A stretch of DNA of 64,000 nucleotides from an uncultured Eubacteriaceae bacterium (GTDB lineage Bacteria; Bacillota; Clostridia; Lachnospirales; Lachnospiraceae): contig CAMEUH010000001.1 of the NCBI GenBank assembly GCA_945938055.1, forward strand, positions 7,601-71,600, written 5' to 3'. Shown here piece after piece: positions 18,142-28,454 of the stretch. The position numbers were made by a program, and so were the translations under genes. Numbering within the stretch: the stretch's first letter is position 1; every line of letters starts with the position of its first letter. The notes under the pieces were generated by a model. That model did no database searches and was not told where the DNA came from. It saw nothing but the letters and a program-made list of their open reading frames with translations.

Positions 18142-18678
18142 TTAAACTAACTCAATCAGAACCTGCATTGCTGCATCACCCTTACGAAGACCAATCTTAG
18201 TGATTCTTGTATAACCACCCTTACGGTCAGCGTACTTTGGAGCGATTTCATCAAATAACTTAGCTACCAGATCAACCTGCTTTGTATTCTTCTTTCTTCC
18301 TGCGCCTGCAGCCGGAACTTCCTTAACCGGATACAGTACCTGAAGCATCTGATGTCTTGCATGAAGTCTGGAAGGCATATCCTTCTTGATTGACTTTTCT
18401 ACGTTGTCATATACAGTAACTTTCTTACCATCAACAACTTCCTTTACTCTCTTGCCATTTGCATCCTTACGTGCAACCTTTGCAGTAACAGTAACGGTTT
18501 CAAAGTTATCTCTTTCCTTAACAGCTAAAGTAATTAACTTTTCAGCCTGCTTACGAATTTCTTTTGCTCTTGCTTCTGTTGTAACAATCTTACCATTATT
18601 GATTAAAGCTGTTACCTGGCTTCTGATTAAAGCCTTTCTCTGGTCAGATGTTCTTCCCAGCTTTCTGTATTCTGCCAT
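18142..18678 (-). CDS. rplQ: 50S ribosomal protein L17, extended form
   Basis: 178 residues, about 50 more than a typical L17. The N-terminal [17 protein letters not shown] and the C-terminal [24 protein letters not shown] are standard. The extra sequence lies between [13 protein letters not shown] and RLHARHQM and contains a beta-hairpin-like, charged stretch ([15 protein letters not shown] onward). A second small insertion (AAGAGRKKN) precedes the end. It closes the alpha operon before the terminator at 18100-18123. The insertion may be a lineage trait of Clostridia. Confidence 0.96.
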   Translation of the reverse strand: MAEYRKLGRTSDQRKALIRSQVTALINNGKIVTTEARAKEIRKQAEKLITLAVKERDNFETVTVTAKVARKDANGKRVKEVVDGKKVTVYDNVEKSIKKDMPSRLHARHQMLQVLYPVKEVPAAGAGRKKNTKQVDLVAKLFDEIAPKYADRKGGYTRITKIGLRKGDAAMQVLIELV

Positions 18679-18813
18679 TTTAATTTACCTCCATAGTTGG
18701 GCGGTTCTACCGCCATTTGTGGAACATATTTCTATGCTCATCGGTCTTATTAGTAATATGTCTGCATAAAGCCCGCCACATTATGACAGATTCATGCAGA
18801 GGTATACATACAA

Positions 18814-18840
18814 GCTTGAAGTTCCATTGGAACTTCAAGC
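18814..18840 (-). repeat. Perfect hairpin between rpoA and rplQ, no U-tract
   Basis: GCTTGAAGTTCC (18814-18825) and its exact complement (18829-18840) leave a 3-base loop, 12 bases after the rpoA stop. No T-run follows on the minus strand. The rpoA-rplQ gap is 173 bases, much longer than most gaps here. It may be a processing, pausing or stability element. Beyond the hairpin I see no gene in the gap. Confidence 0.8.
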
Positions 18841-18851
18841 ACATAGGTATC

Positions 18852-19814
18852 TTAATCTTCGCTCTGGTTTAAGGATAAACCAAGTTCTTTTAACTTTGCT
18901 AATACTTCTTCCAAAGACTTGCGACCAAGGTTACGAACCTTCATCATGTCCTCAGATGTTCTGTTGCAAAGCTCTTCAACAGTATTGATGCCAGCTCTCT
19001 TCAAGCAGTTATGTGAACGTACTGAAAGCTCTAATTCATCAATGCTCATTTCAAGCACTTTCTCTTTCTCATTGTCTTCCTTCTCTACCATAACGTCTAC
19101 AGACTTGGCATTTTCGGATAAGTCAATGAACAGACTCAAATGCTCGCTAAGTACCTTAGCTGCAAGGCTTACAGCCTCGTCCGGTGCCAAAGTACCATTT
19201 GTAAATACATCTAATGTAAGCTTATCGTAATCTGTAATCTGTCCTACACGAGTGTTCTGTACAGATAAGTTTACTCTCTCGACTGGTGTATAGATAGAAT
19301 CAATAGAAATCACACCAACAGGCATATTTTCTGTCTTGTTCTTATCAGAACTTACATATCCTCTGCCCTTTGTAATGGTTAATTCCATAAAAAGCTTGCA
19401 ATCAACACCACCATTTAATGTAGCGATTACCTGTTCCGGATTAATGATCTCAATATCTGAATCAGCCTGGATATCAGCACCCGTAACTACGCCTTCACGA
19501 CCTTCCACTTCAATGTAAGCAGTCTTTGGCTCGTTGGAATCGCTGGTATTCTTAATTGCTAATTCCTTGATATTCATGATAATCTCAGTTACATCTTCCT
19601 TGATTCCAGGAATGGAACTGAACTCATGTAAAACACCATCAATTTTAATCTGGCTAACGGCAGCACCCGGTAATGAAGAAAGCATAATTCTTCTTAAAGA
19701 GTTACCAAGTGTTGTACCATAACCTCTCTCAAGTGGTTCTACAACAAATCTTCCATACTTCTTGTCTTCAGAGATCTCTTCAATCTCAATTTTGGGTTTT
19801 TCAAAATCGAACAC
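18852..19814 (-). CDS. rpoA: RNA polymerase alpha subunit
   Basis: 320 residues. The alpha subunit nucleates RNA polymerase assembly and contacts activators and UP elements. The N-terminal domain has [23 protein letters not shown]. After an acidic linker (about 236-250) the C-terminal domain carries [16 protein letters not shown] and [12 protein letters not shown]. The start is a GTG at 19814 with AGGAGGGG about 6 bases upstream. It follows rpsD by 43 bases. Confidence 0.98.
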   Translation of the reverse strand: MFDFEKPKIEIEEISEDKKYGRFVVEPLERGYGTTLGNSLRRIMLSSLPGAAVSQIKIDGVLHEFSSIPGIKEDVTEIIMNIKELAIKNTSDSNEPKTAYIEVEGREGVVTGADIQADSDIEIINPEQVIATLNGGVDCKLFMELTITKGRGYVSSDKNKTENMPVGVISIDSIYTPVERVNLSVQNTRVGQITDYDKLTLDVFTNGTLAPDEAVSLAAKVLSEHLSLFIDLSENAKSVDVMVEKEDNEKEKVLEMSIDELELSVRSHNCLKRAGINTVEELCNRTSEDMMKVRNLGRKSLEEVLAKLKELGLSLNQSED

Positions 19815-19857
19815 AATAAGCCCCTCCTTTTGGGTATGGTTGGCTAATCCTTACGGA

Positions 19858-20451
19858 TTACTTTGAGTATAACTCGACGATAAGCATCTCGTTAACTGGA
19901 ACATCTATAACTTCTCTTGTAGGTAAGTTCTTTACTACACCCTTAAGATTTTCTACATCAGCATCAAGCCATTCTGGAACAACTCTTCCTGCTGTTGCAT
20001 CTAAGATTTCCTTATATCTTACTGAATCCTTTGACTTTTCTCTGATTTCAACTGTATCACCAGCTTTGATTAAATAAGATGGAACATTAACACTCTGTCC
20101 ATTTACTAATACCTGCTTATGACTAACAATCTGTCTTGCTTCTCTTCTTGTTCTTGCAAATCCTAAACGGAAAATTACATTATCAAGTCTTCTTTCAAGA
20201 AGAATCATAAGATTCTCACCGGACATGCCGTTCATCTTTTCAGCCTTTTCAAAGTAGTTTCTGAAAGGCTTCTCTAATACGCCGTAGATAAACTTAGCCT
20301 TCTGCTTTTCTCTAAGCTGTAAGCCATATTCGCTTACCTTCTTACCAGCGTTTCTTGATTTTCTATTTGATTTCTTATTTACGCCTAAATAAAATGGATC
20401 TAAATCAAGTGATCTACATCTTTTTAAAACAGGAACTCTGTTTATAGCCAT
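19858..20451 (-). CDS. rpsD: 30S ribosomal protein S4
   Basis: 197 residues, a primary 16S rRNA-binding protein at the mRNA entry site. It is the C-minus form: the N-terminal zinc cysteines are absent, with only Cys12 there. The S4 domain is at about 87-150 ([30 protein letters not shown]). GGAGGTG precedes the ATG. It lies within the alpha operon between rpsK and rpoA. Confidence 0.98.
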   Translation of the reverse strand: MAINRVPVLKRCRSLDLDPFYLGVNKKSNRKSRNAGKKVSEYGLQLREKQKAKFIYGVLEKPFRNYFEKAEKMNGMSGENLMILLERRLDNVIFRLGFARTRREARQIVSHKQVLVNGQSVNVPSYLIKAGDTVEIREKSKDSVRYKEILDATAGRVVPEWLDADVENLKGVVKNLPTREVIDVPVNEMLIVELYSK

Positions 20452-20468
20452 CTTAACTGCACCTCCTA

Positions 20469-20864
20469 TTAAACTCTTCTACGCTTTGGTGGACGACATC
20501 CGTTATGTGGAACTGGTGTTACATCCTTAATACTAACAACTTCAAGACCACAAGCCTGAAGAGCACGAATTGCTGCTTCTCTACCTGAACCTGGTCCCTT
20601 AACCATAACGTCAACTGATTTTAATCCGTGAACCAAAGCTGCCTTTGTAGCAGTTTCTGCTGCCATCTGAGCTGCATAAGGAGTAGATTTTCTTGAACCT
20701 CTAAATCCCAGACCACCGGCACTTGCCCATGATAATGCATTACCTTCTGTATCAGTAAGTGTAACGATTGTATTATTAAAAGATGACTGGATATGTGCCT
20801 GTCCTCGTTCAACGTTTTTCTTAACACGCTTTTTTGTCACTTTTTTTGTAACTTTTTGAGCCAT
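20469..20864 (-). CDS. rpsK: 30S ribosomal protein S11
   Basis: 131 residues, part of the platform near the E site. It has [18 protein letters not shown] near the start, then [10 protein letters not shown], the [15 protein letters not shown] motif and the tail [13 protein letters not shown]. The gap to rpsD is 17 bases. Confidence 0.98.
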   Translation of the reverse strand: MAQKVTKKVTKKRVKKNVERGQAHIQSSFNNTIVTLTDTEGNALSWASAGGLGFRGSRKSTPYAAQMAAETATKAALVHGLKSVDVMVKGPGSGREAAIRALQACGLEVVSIKDVTPVPHNGCRPPKRRRV

Positions 20865-20918
20865 TTTCTAAACTAACCTCCCTTATGGGTACCCTTTACG
20901 GGTCACAACTATTTATTA

Positions 20919-21290
20919 TTATTTCTTCTTATTTGCAACTGTCTTCTTTGGACCCTTACGAGTTCTTGCATTTGTCTTAGTCTTCTGACCTCTTACAGGC
21001 AGACCCTTTCTATGACGAATACCTCTGTAGCATCCAATTTCCTGTAATCTCTTGATATTCAGGGCAACTTCTCTTCTTAAATCACCTTCTACAAGGATTT
21101 CGTGAGCTTCCATAGCCTTCTGAATCTTAATAACTTCGTCGTCTGTTAAATCCTTTACACGAGTATCTGGATTTACTCCTGCTTCAGCAAGAAGACGGTT
21201 TGAAGTAACTCTACCTATACCATAAATATAAGTAAGACCAATTTCAATACGTTTTTCTCTTGGTAAGTCCACACCAGCGATACGAGCCAT
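20919..21290 (-). CDS. rpsM: 30S ribosomal protein S13
   Basis: 123 residues. It contacts the P-site tRNA and the 50S subunit from the 30S head. [19 protein letters not shown] at the start and [19 protein letters not shown] near the end are diagnostic. I set the start at the ATG at 21290, preceded by GGAGGTG. An open frame to 21380 adds 30 residues without family support. A 276-base leader separates it from rpmJ. Confidence 0.97.
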   Translation of the reverse strand: MARIAGVDLPREKRIEIGLTYIYGIGRVTSNRLLAEAGVNPDTRVKDLTDDEVIKIQKAMEAHEILVEGDLRREVALNIKRLQEIGCYRGIRHRKGLPVRGQKTKTNARTRKGPKKTVANKKK

Positions 21291-21566
21291 GCGTATTACA
21301 CCTCCATTAGTTATTCTTCCGTAAGGAACACATATCGCAGCCCACCCGTTCCGGATGTCTGAAATGTTGTGCGTACACATTCCTTATCTATTCTTTGTTT
21401 CATATATATTTATAAAATGATAGCAATTCACACCACATATTAACAACGACGCCTGGTGTTTCATTGCTGCAGCCGCATTACAATTCATCTCTGGAAACTG
21501 CTAAATTTTTCCAAAGATTACAACGCAAAAACAAGAGAAGCCCTATTTTACTTCCCTTTTGGTAAA
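21291..21566 (-). other. 276-base untranslated gap between rpmJ and rpsM
   Basis: This is the longest gap inside the ribosomal run. No gene was found. Near rpsM, minus-strand GGAA...CGCA and TGCG...TTCC segments (about 21318-21376) can form an imperfect long hairpin rich in G-U pairs. An AT-rich stretch (about 21400-21420) could hold a weak -10. It may carry a leader or internal promoter for the alpha operon. Confidence 0.3.
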
Positions 21567-21680
21567 TTAACCCTGTCTTTGCTTGTGCTTAGGATTCTCA
21601 CAGATTACTCTGATAGCTCCCTTTCTCTTAATAATCTTGCATTTTTCGCAAATAGGCTTTACAGATGATCTAACCTTCAC
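21567..21680 (-). CDS. rpmJ: 50S ribosomal protein L36
   Basis: 37 residues read from a GTG at 21680: it begins [16 protein letters not shown] and ends [10 protein letters not shown]. The zinc ligands are Cys11, Cys14, Cys27 and His32, so this is the zinc-binding form. GGAG sits 7-8 bases upstream of the GTG. It lies between infA (92 bases) and rpsM, the standard position. Confidence 0.95.
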
Positions 21681-21772
21681 AGTAATTCTCCTTTCCCAAA
21701 AAAGTACGCTTTACATTATATCAGACACTTTGTAAAATGGCAAGCATTACTTTTGAAAAAATTTTGTTATTA

Positions 21773-21991
21773 TTATTTATCTCTCCAGATGATTCTTCCC
21801 TTGGTTAAATCATATGGGGAAAGTTCTATAGTTACCTTATCACCAGGCAAGATACGAATGTAATTCATCCTTAACTTACCGCTGATATGAGCCAGTACCT
21901 TATGCCCGTTTTCCAGTTCAACCTGAAACATTGCATTTGGTAATTTCTCAATTACTGTTCCTTCGATTTCAATAACGTCTGACTTTGACAT
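21773..21991 (-). CDS. infA: Translation initiation factor IF-1
   Basis: 72 residues forming one S1-type OB fold that binds the A site during initiation. [20 protein letters not shown] at the start and [18 protein letters not shown] at the end are characteristic. A GGAGGT ribosome site precedes the ATG. It follows the KOW-domain gene by 12 bases. Confidence 0.97.
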   Translation of the reverse strand: MSKSDVIEIEGTVIEKLPNAMFQVELENGHKVLAHISGKLRMNYIRILPGDKVTIELSPYDLTKGRIIWRDK

Positions 21992-22003
21992 ATTAACCTC
22001 CTC

Positions 22004-22270
22004 TTAATTCCCTGCCTTATAATCTTTAATGGCTTTTTTGATGTCTTCGTTTTTTAATAAATTGTTCTGCTCTAATTTTTCACCAATTACCGGATCCATA
22101 TAACCAATCCGCTGAATATGTTTGATTTTTTTCTTTTTTGGCTTCTCAATTGTTTTCAGCCTTCCATCTGCCAGATATACATATTCCTTATCACAATCTA
22201 TTATTACATAAATCTGATCTGCATCGTGACCGGCCTTGGATTTTGCAAATGTTCCTATATTAATATCCAT
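22004..22270 (-). CDS. KOW-domain RNA-binding protein (L14e/YmxH-like position)
   Basis: 88 residues. The N-terminal 45 residues resemble a KOW/SH3-like RNA-binding fold (IGTFAKSKAGHDADQIYVII, then DGRLKTIEKPKKKK). A basic stretch and a helical tail follow. Clostridia commonly carry such a small protein between map and infA. The function is unproven, and a role in ribosome binding or assembly is inferred from position. It is 12 bases from each neighbour and clearly in the operon. Confidence 0.8.
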   Translation of the reverse strand: MDINIGTFAKSKAGHDADQIYVIIDCDKEYVYLADGRLKTIEKPKKKKIKHIQRIGYMDPVIGEKLEQNNLLKNEDIKKAIKDYKAGN

Positions 22271-22282
22271 GGTTCCTCCATC

Positions 22283-23035
22283 TTATCGAAGTGATAATAT
22301 TTCAGGTTCACCATCTGTAATCAGCACTGTATTTTCATAATGTGCCGATAAGGAACCATCTGTTGTTACAACCGTCCACTCATCATCAAGCCATCTTACG
22401 TTATATTGGCCTGCATTAATCATTGGTTCAATGGCTAAAGTCATCCCAGCCTTCAGCCTCATGCCTCTCGTTTCCTGCTTGAAATTCGGCACCTGTGGAT
22501 CTTCATGAAGAGCACTTCCCACACCATGTCCCACCAAATCTCTTACTACCCCAAAGCCAAAGCTTTCTGCATAGTTTCCGATTGCTGTGGATATTTCATG
22601 TAAATGGCACCCTTCCCTGGCATATTTAATGCCTTCAAAGAAACACTGTTTTGTTACCTCTATTAATTTTCTGGCATCTTCGCTTATTGTACCAACTCCA
22701 TATGTTCTTGCGGCATCAGAGTGATAACCCTTATATATAACACCCGCATCCAGACTCACAATATCTCCCTCATGCAAAATACGTTTCTTGCTGGGAATTC
22801 CATGAACAACTTCGTCGTTTACAGAAACACATATTGATGCCGGATATCCGTTATACCCAAGGAAAGACGGAGTACAACCATAACTTTCAATAAGCTGCCT
22901 GCCCTTTCTGTCAATATCCAAAGTTGTAATTCCCGGTTTTATCATTCTGCCAAGTTCCTCATGCACTTCAAAGAGGATTTTTCCTGCTTCTCGCATAAGT
23001 TCAATTTCCCGTTCTGACTTAATTGACACTGACAT
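22283..23035 (-). CDS. map: Methionine aminopeptidase, type I
   Basis: 250 residues. It removes the initiator methionine from nascent proteins. The metal ligands of the pita-bread fold are visible: Asp in LDAGV, Asp in YHSDAARTYGVG, His in VGHGVG, Glu in AIEPM, and Glu in YENTVLIT. GGAG precedes the ATG. It is 5 bases after adk. Confidence 0.97.
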   Translation of the reverse strand: MSVSIKSEREIELMREAGKILFEVHEELGRMIKPGITTLDIDRKGRQLIESYGCTPSFLGYNGYPASICVSVNDEVVHGIPSKKRILHEGDIVSLDAGVIYKGYHSDAARTYGVGTISEDARKLIEVTKQCFFEGIKYAREGCHLHEISTAIGNYAESFGFGVVRDLVGHGVGSALHEDPQVPNFKQETRGMRLKAGMTLAIEPMINAGQYNVRWLDDEWTVVTTDGSLSAHYENTVLITDGEPEILSLR

Positions 23036-23040
23036 AATAA

Positions 23041-23685
23041 TTATTCTCCAAGAATTTCAACAATTGCAGTAAACACATCGTTCATGTCCACTGTTCCATC
23101 AACTTCTTTTAATACACCCTTCTTACCGTAATAGTCAATAAGAGGCTGTGTCTGCTCATGATATACCTTAAGACGCTTTTCTACAGTTTCCGGCTTGTCA
23201 TCATCTCTTAAAATTAATTCCTTGCCGCATCTGTCACAAATTCCTTCGGTCTTTGTCGGATTATAAACGATATGGTACGTAGCACCACATCCAACACATG
23301 CCCGGCGTCCGGACATACGTCTTACGATATTTTCATCTGGTACTTCTACATTAATTGCATAATCTACCTTTTCACCGATTGCATTTAATGCCTTATCAAG
23401 AGCCTCAGCCTGTGGTATTGTTCTTGGAAAACCATCCAGAACATAACCATTTGCACAATCAGCTTCCTGAAAACGATCCATGATTAAATCTACTACTAAT
23501 TCATCCGGAACAAGAAGTCCCTGATCCATATATGTCTTGGCTTTCTTACCAAGTTCTGTTCCATTCTTAATATTTGCACGGAAAATGTCTCCTGTGGAGA
23601 TATGCGGAATGGAATACTTATCTGCTATCATCTTTGCCTGTGTACCCTTGCCGGCACCAGGTGCTCCCAACATAATAATCTTCAT
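23041..23685 (-). CDS. adk: Adenylate kinase
   Basis: 214 residues. It interconverts ATP, ADP and AMP. The P-loop GAPGAGKGT is at 7-15, and [11 protein letters not shown] is the AMP-binding segment. The LID holds four cysteines in two pairs (CVGC and CDRC), so it is the zinc-binding long form found in Gram-positives. The start is the ATG at 23685. The 25-residue upstream extension is not family sequence. The ribosome site (AAAGGCAG) is moderate. It follows secY by 87 bases. Confidence 0.97.
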   Translation of the reverse strand: MKIIMLGAPGAGKGTQAKMIADKYSIPHISTGDIFRANIKNGTELGKKAKTYMDQGLLVPDELVVDLIMDRFQEADCANGYVLDGFPRTIPQAEALDKALNAIGEKVDYAINVEVPDENIVRRMSGRRACVGCGATYHIVYNPTKTEGICDRCGKELILRDDDKPETVEKRLKVYHEQTQPLIDYYGKKGVLKEVDGTVDMNDVFTAIVEILGE

Positions 23686-23772
23686 AATTCTGCATCTGCC
23701 TTTCACGGAATGTGTAATAATCTTAAAGCCAGAAAAACTCGCCTGGCCGAAACCAGGCAAGTTGTCTGCTAA

Positions 23773-25092
23773 TTAGTCATTTAAAAATCCCTTGTAATTT
23801 CTTACCAGCATCTGGGATTCAATTGCTTTCAGTGTTTCAAGGATAACACCAACAATAATGATGATGGATGTACCACTAAATGACACACTTGCCTTAAATA
23901 CACCTGAGAAGAAGATTGGAACTACTGCAACAATAATCAGTCCACATGCGCCAATGAAGATTATGTAATTAAGAATCTTATTTAAATAATCTGAGGTTGG
24001 CTTTCCAGGACGAATACCCGGAATAAATCCACCGCTCTTCTTCATGTTATTTGCAATCTCCAGTGGATTAAAGGTAATGGATGTATAGAAGTATGCAAAG
24101 AATACTACTAATACAATATATACGATTAAACCGATGGAATACTTTGGATACTGTGGGTTGCACCAATATGATGAACTTAAGTATCTCGCCCATTCTGCAC
24201 CATTTGCATTAAAAAACTGGGCAATAATAACTGGTGTGGATAATAATGATGAAGCAAAGATGACAGGAATTACACCAGCTGTATTAACCTTAAGCGGTAT
24301 AACTGACTGCTGTCCACCAGCAGACTTTCTACCTACAATTTTCTGTGAGTACTGTACCGGAATCTTACGTACGCCATCCTGAAGAATACATACGAATACT
24401 ACCATTGCAATAATTACTGCAAGGATAATTACTGCAGCCAGTACTCCTCTTGCTACATCCTTTGATAATACAAAGTCATTGAACAGTCTTACCATGTCTT
24501 CCGGAATTCTGGAAACGATGTTAAATAACAGTACAATTGAAATACCGTTTCCAACACCTTTTTCTGTAATTCTTTCACCAATCCACATAAGCATTGCAGA
24601 ACCGGCTGTTAACGTAACAATGATTACAATAACAGACCATACATATTTTCCAGTACTCATTGTGGCATAGCCTTTGATAAGACCCTGTCCGCCAAACCCT
24701 ACTGCCATTGCCGTACTCTCAATCAAAGCAAGAGCAACGGTAAGGTAACGGGTAATTTCTGCAATCTTCTTTCTTCCATCTTCGCCTTCCTTCTGCATTT
24801 CCTCAAGTTTTGGAATTGCAATGGTCATAAGCTGCATGATAATGGAAGATGTAATGTATGGTGTAATGCTCAATGCAAATACGGACATTGATAAGAATGA
24901 TCCACCGGTAAATGCATCCAGAAAACTAAATGCATCTCCGGCTGAGCCAAACAATGTACTAAAATAAGTTGTATCAACTCCCGGAATAGGAAGCAAGCTT
25001 CCTATTCTTATCACAACTAACATTAAGAATGTATATATGAGTTTCTTTCTTATATCCTTAATTTTTAATGCGTTACGGAGTGTTTTTAACAT
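23773..25092 (-). CDS. secY: Protein translocase subunit SecY
   Basis: 439 residues, the ten-helix channel of the general secretion pathway. It has LIYTFLMLVVIRIGSLLPIPGVD at the start, ITPYITSSIIMQL, then the cytosolic loop with YSQKIVGRKSAGGQQS, and GIRPGKPTSDYL near the end. Its start codon overlaps the rplO stop (TAATG), so translation is coupled. Confidence 0.98.
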   Translation of the reverse strand: MLKTLRNALKIKDIRKKLIYTFLMLVVIRIGSLLPIPGVDTTYFSTLFGSAGDAFSFLDAFTGGSFLSMSVFALSITPYITSSIIMQLMTIAIPKLEEMQKEGEDGRKKIAEITRYLTVALALIESTAMAVGFGGQGLIKGYATMSTGKYVWSVIVIIVTLTAGSAMLMWIGERITEKGVGNGISIVLLFNIVSRIPEDMVRLFNDFVLSKDVARGVLAAVIILAVIIAMVVFVCILQDGVRKIPVQYSQKIVGRKSAGGQQSVIPLKVNTAGVIPVIFASSLLSTPVIIAQFFNANGAEWARYLSSSYWCNPQYPKYSIGLIVYIVLVVFFAYFYTSITFNPLEIANNMKKSGGFIPGIRPGKPTSDYLNKILNYIIFIGACGLIIVAVVPIFFSGVFKASVSFSGTSIIIIVGVILETLKAIESQMLVRNYKGFLND

Positions 25093-25532
25093 TAGATCAC
25101 CTCACAAGAACCACCAACAGCTTCAATCTTTTCTTTCGCTGATGCACTAAAAGCATTTGCCTTAACGTTGAGTTTCTTAGTTAATTCGCCATTACCAAGA
25201 ATCTTAACACCATCCTTTGGATTTGAAACGATACCAGCTTCCATTAATGTTTCAACAGATACTTCTGTACCATTCTCGAATGCCTCAAGAGCACTAACAT
25301 TGATGCCGATGATTTCCTTGTAATTTCTGTTTGTGAATCCTCTCTTCGGAATTCTTCTGTATAATGGCATCTGACCACCTTCGAATCCTGGTCTTGGAGC
25401 TCCTGAACGAGCCTTCTGACCCTTGTGACCCTTACCAGCTGTCTTACCATTTCCTGAACCGTGTCCACGGCCTCTTCTGAAATTATCGCTCTGTACTGAA
25501 CCAGCAGCAGGCGTTAAATTTGATAAGTCCAT
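25092..25532 (-). CDS. rplO: 50S ribosomal protein L15
   Basis: 146 residues. The glycine- and arginine-rich N terminus ([20 protein letters not shown], then [18 protein letters not shown]) threads through 23S rRNA. The C-terminal globular domain ends the protein. It overlaps secY by one base. Confidence 0.98.
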   Translation of the reverse strand: MDLSNLTPAAGSVQSDNFRRGRGHGSGNGKTAGKGHKGQKARSGAPRPGFEGGQMPLYRRIPKRGFTNRNYKEIIGINVSALEAFENGTEVSVETLMEAGIVSNPKDGVKILGNGELTKKLNVKANAFSASAKEKIEAVGGSCEVI

Positions 25533-25555
25533 CTTTATCCTCCTTATTCAAATCA

Positions 25556-25738
25556 TTAGATTTCTTCTACTTTTACTAAGTGTCTAACTCTCTGAATCAT
25601 GCCTCTTGTTGCAGCATTATCAGGTAATTCAACAGTCTTATGCAGTTTCTTTAAGCCAAGAGCTTCAACTGTTTTAACCTGCTTAGGTACTGCACCAATA
25701 GTAGACTTAACTAAAGTAATTTTTAATTTTTCTGCCAT
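25556..25738 (-). CDS. rpmD: 50S ribosomal protein L30
   Basis: 60 residues. KITLVKSTIGAVPKQVKTVEALGL and TRGMIQRVRHLVKVEE cover the entire L30 fold. It lies between rpsE and rplO with gaps of 17 and 23 bases. Confidence 0.97.
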   Translation of the reverse strand: MAEKLKITLVKSTIGAVPKQVKTVEALGLKKLHKTVELPDNAATRGMIQRVRHLVKVEEI

Positions 25739-25755
25739 TTTTAGTCCCTCCCTAA

Positions 25756-26265
25756 TTAGTTATAAAGCTCATCAACTGACTTACCACGAAGTCTTGCAAC
25801 TTCTTCCGGAGTCTTTAACTGGCTTAAACCAGCAATTGTTGCATATACAACATTCTGCTTATTGTTTGAGCCAAGTGACTTTGTACGAATATTCTTGATA
25901 CCTGCAAGTTCGATAACGGAACGGGCAGGACCACCTGCGATAACACCAGTACCTTCTGGTGCTCTCTTTAATAACACATTAGCACTTCCAAACTTACCAA
26001 CAAAGTCATGTGGAATGCTTAAATTCTCATCAACAGGTACAGAAACCAGATGTTTGATGGCATCTTCTTTTCCCTTGCGGATTGCTTCAGGAACTTCAGC
26101 AGCCTTACCAATACCTGCACCAACGTGACCGTTGCCGTCACCAACAACTACCAATGCTGAAAAGCGCATGTTACGTCCACCCTTTACAACCTTAGTTACA
26201 CGCTTGATTGATACTACTTTTTCTGTAATTTCTAACTGACTAGCATCAATTATTGTACGTTTCAT
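25756..26265 (-). CDS. rpsE: 30S ribosomal protein S5
   Basis: 169 residues, important for translational accuracy. [39 protein letters not shown] and [17 protein letters not shown] are diagnostic. The start is the ATG at 26265 (MKRTIIDAS), preceded by GGAGGAG. An upstream in-frame ATG at 26295 would overlap rplR and has no support. Confidence 0.97.
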   Translation of the reverse strand: MKRTIIDASQLEITEKVVSIKRVTKVVKGGRNMRFSALVVVGDGNGHVGAGIGKAAEVPEAIRKGKEDAIKHLVSVPVDENLSIPHDFVGKFGSANVLLKRAPEGTGVIAGGPARSVIELAGIKNIRTKSLGSNNKQNVVYATIAGLSQLKTPEEVARLRGKSVDELYN

Positions 26266-26284
26266 GTATGTTTCTCCTCCCTGC

Positions 26285-26653
26285 TTAGAATTCAAGGCCA
26301 GCTTCTCTTGCTGCCTCTGCTAATGCTTTTACTTTACCCTGATATATGAAACCGCCTCTATCATAGACAACAGTTGTGATACCCTTTTCCAAGGCTCTCT
26401 TTGCAATTACAGTTCCTAAGTATGCTGCTGCTGCAACATCATTCGTCTTTGTAAGCTCAGCCTTAACATCTTTTTCAAGAGTTGATGCTGCTACAAGTGT
26501 ATTGCCAACTGTATCGTCGATAATCTGAGCGTACATATGATTATTACTTCTGAACACTGCCAAACGTGGTCTTTCAGCTGTACCACTGAAACGATTACGT
26601 AATTTCATGTGTTTCTTTTCACGAACTTCTGCTCTTGATTTCTTACTAACCAT
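26285..26653 (-). CDS. rplR: 50S ribosomal protein L18
   Basis: 122 residues, which binds 5S r[18 protein letters not shown] sequence (here [18 protein letters not shown]), [11 protein letters not shown] and the tail [20 protein letters not shown] are conserved. 18 and 19 bases separate it from rplF and rpsE. Confidence 0.98.
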   Translation of the reverse strand: MVSKKSRAEVREKKHMKLRNRFSGTAERPRLAVFRSNNHMYAQIIDDTVGNTLVAASTLEKDVKAELTKTNDVAAAAYLGTVIAKRALEKGITTVVYDRGGFIYQGKVKALAEAAREAGLEF

Positions 26654-26671
26654 TTTTGTTCACTCCTTTAA

Positions 26672-27211
26672 TTATTTCTTACCAGTCTTACCAACTTTAC
26701 GTCTGATCACTTCATCAGCATACTTGATACCCTTGCCCTTATATGGTTCAGGTCCTCTCTTAGCTCTGATTTCAGCAGCGTACTGGCCAACCTTTTCTTT
26801 ATCGATACCCTTTACAGTAATCTTGTTATCCTGAACAACAGACTCAAGACCTTCTGGATCTGTCATTTCTACCGGATGTGAATATCCAAGTGACAATACT
26901 AAAGTCTTTCCATTTTTCTGTGCCTTATAACCAACACCGTTTACTTCAAGAACCTTCTCGTAACCATCTGTTACACCAACAACCATGTTGTTAATTAATG
27001 TTCTTGTTAATCCGTGTAAGGACTTCATTTTCTTTAAGTCATTCGGTCTGGATACAACAATCTCAGAACCTTCAACCTTTATTTCCATTTCCGCAGGTAA
27101 AACTCTTTCAAGTGTTCCCTTTGGTCCTTTTACAGTCACTTTATTATTTTCTGCTAAATCAACTGTTACACCAGCTGGAATAGCGATAGGCATTCTTCCT
27201 ATACGTGACAT
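26672..27211 (-). CDS. rplF: 50S ribosomal protein L6
   Basis: 179 residues with two similar alpha/beta domains near the factor-binding site. [15 protein letters not shown] starts the protein, and [20 protein letters not shown] closes it. I use the ATG at 27211 with AGGAGGTG upstream. An ATG three codons earlier (27220) falls too close to the ribosome site. Confidence 0.97.
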   Translation of the reverse strand: MSRIGRMPIAIPAGVTVDLAENNKVTVKGPKGTLERVLPAEMEIKVEGSEIVVSRPNDLKKMKSLHGLTRTLINNMVVGVTDGYEKVLEVNGVGYKAQKNGKTLVLSLGYSHPVEMTDPEGLESVVQDNKITVKGIDKEKVGQYAAEIRAKRGPEPYKGKGIKYADEVIRRKVGKTGKK

Positions 27212-27259
27212 GCCGTGCACCTCCTAAATTCATTGGGATTAATATTTATCTTTTTTAAA

Positions 27260-27655
27260 TTACCAAACAAATGCAAGAACTTCGCCACCAACATTCAGCT
27301 TTCTTGCTTCCTTGTCAGTAATTACGCCCTGGTTTGTTGAAATAATTGCAATACCTAAGCCGCCAAGAACCTTTGGAAGTTCGTCCTTACCGGCATATAC
27401 ACGAAGACCTGGCTTTGAAATTCTCTTAATACCAGAAATGATCTTCTCATTTTTATCTTTACCGTATTTTAATGTAATACGAATGTCCTTGAAGTTACCA
27501 TTATCAACAAGTTCAAAGCTCTTGATATATCCTTCGTTTAAAAGGATTTCAGCGATAGAAACCTTCATCTTAGATGCAGGAACATCAACTGTATCATGCT
27601 TAGCTGTATTAGCATTACGGATTCTTGTAAGCATATCTGCAATTGGATCTGTCAT
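27260..27655 (-). CDS. rpsH: 30S ribosomal protein S8
   Basis: 131 residues, a primary 16S rRNA binder. [20 protein letters not shown] at the start and the C-terminal [20 protein letters not shown], then GGEVLAFVW, are diagnostic. GGAGGAAAT precedes the ATG. In other bacteria S8 can repress the spc operon; no site is evident here. Confidence 0.98.
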   Translation of the reverse strand: MTDPIADMLTRIRNANTAKHDTVDVPASKMKVSIAEILLNEGYIKSFELVDNGNFKDIRITLKYGKDKNEKIISGIKRISKPGLRVYAGKDELPKVLGGLGIAIISTNQGVITDKEARKLNVGGEVLAFVW

Positions 27656-27688
27656 TTTATCATTTCCTCCTTATAATCTATTGAAGAC

Positions 27689-27874
27689 TTACCAAGATGC
27701 TTTCTTAACACCTGGAATCTGTCCCTTATATGCTAATTCACGGAAGCAAATTCTGCAGATTCCGTATTTTTTTAAGTAAGCATGTGGACGACCACATATT
27801 CTACAACGAGTATAAGCTCTTGTTGAAAACTTTGGTTTACGCTGCTGCTTTACTTTCATTGAAGTCTTAGCCAT
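27689..27874 (-). CDS. rpsN: 30S ribosomal protein S14, zinc-binding type Z
   Basis: 61 residues. Two CxxC pairs (CRIC at about 24-27 and CRIC at about 39-42) bind zinc. [20 protein letters not shown] is the usual N terminus. The short zinc form is the normal one in Firmicute spc operons. Gaps are 18 bases to rplE and 33 to rpsH. Confidence 0.97.
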   Translation of the reverse strand: MAKTSMKVKQQRKPKFSTRAYTRCRICGRPHAYLKKYGICRICFRELAYKGQIPGVKKASW

Positions 27875-27892
27875 GGAATTTCCCTCCTATAA

Positions 27893-28432
27893 TTATTTCT
27901 TAAATGGCATATTGAATAATCTTAATAACTCACGTGCTTCTTCATCGGTCTTGGCTGTAGTAACAATAATTACATCCATACCACGAACCTTGTCAATCTT
28001 ATCATATTCAATTTCTGGGAAGATAATCTGCTCCTTAATACCAAGTGCATAGTTACCTCTTCCATCAAAAGAATCAGCGCTCACGCCTCTAAAGTCACGT
28101 ACACGTGGTAATGCAAGATTTACTAAACGATCCAGGAATTCGTACATCTTCTCGTTACGTAATGTAACCTTACATCCGATTGGCATACCCTCACGAATCT
28201 TGAAGTTAGCTACTGAATTCTTAGCCTTTGTTAAAACTGCCTTCTGTCCGGCGATGGTTTCCATTTCCTTTACAGCAACATCTAAAATCTTAGCGTTATC
28301 CTTAGCTTCGCCGACACCCATGTTGATTACAATCTTATCAAGCTTTGGTACTTCCATGATATTCTTGTAACCAAATTTTTTCATCATAGCGTCTACTATT
28401 TCATTTCTGTATAAATCTTTAAGTCTACTCAC
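27893..28432 (-). CDS. rplE: 50S ribosomal protein L5
   Basis: 179 residues, which binds 5S rRNA and contacts P-site t[32 protein letters not shown] and [15 protein letters not shown] are conserved. The start is a GTG at 28432, nine bases after GGAGG. An out-of-frame ATG between them is not used. Confidence 0.97.
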   Translation of the reverse strand: MSRLKDLYRNEIVDAMMKKFGYKNIMEVPKLDKIVINMGVGEAKDNAKILDVAVKEMETIAGQKAVLTKAKNSVANFKIREGMPIGCKVTLRNEKMYEFLDRLVNLALPRVRDFRGVSADSFDGRGNYALGIKEQIIFPEIEYDKIDKVRGMDVIIVTTAKTDEEARELLRLFNMPFKK

Positions 28433-28454
28433 TTTTCATAGCCTCCTTCCTCAA

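Noticed and set aside
21291..21380. 30-residue N-terminal extension of S13
   Set aside because: It has no similarity to S13. The ATG at 21290 with GGAGGTG upstream gives the normal protein.
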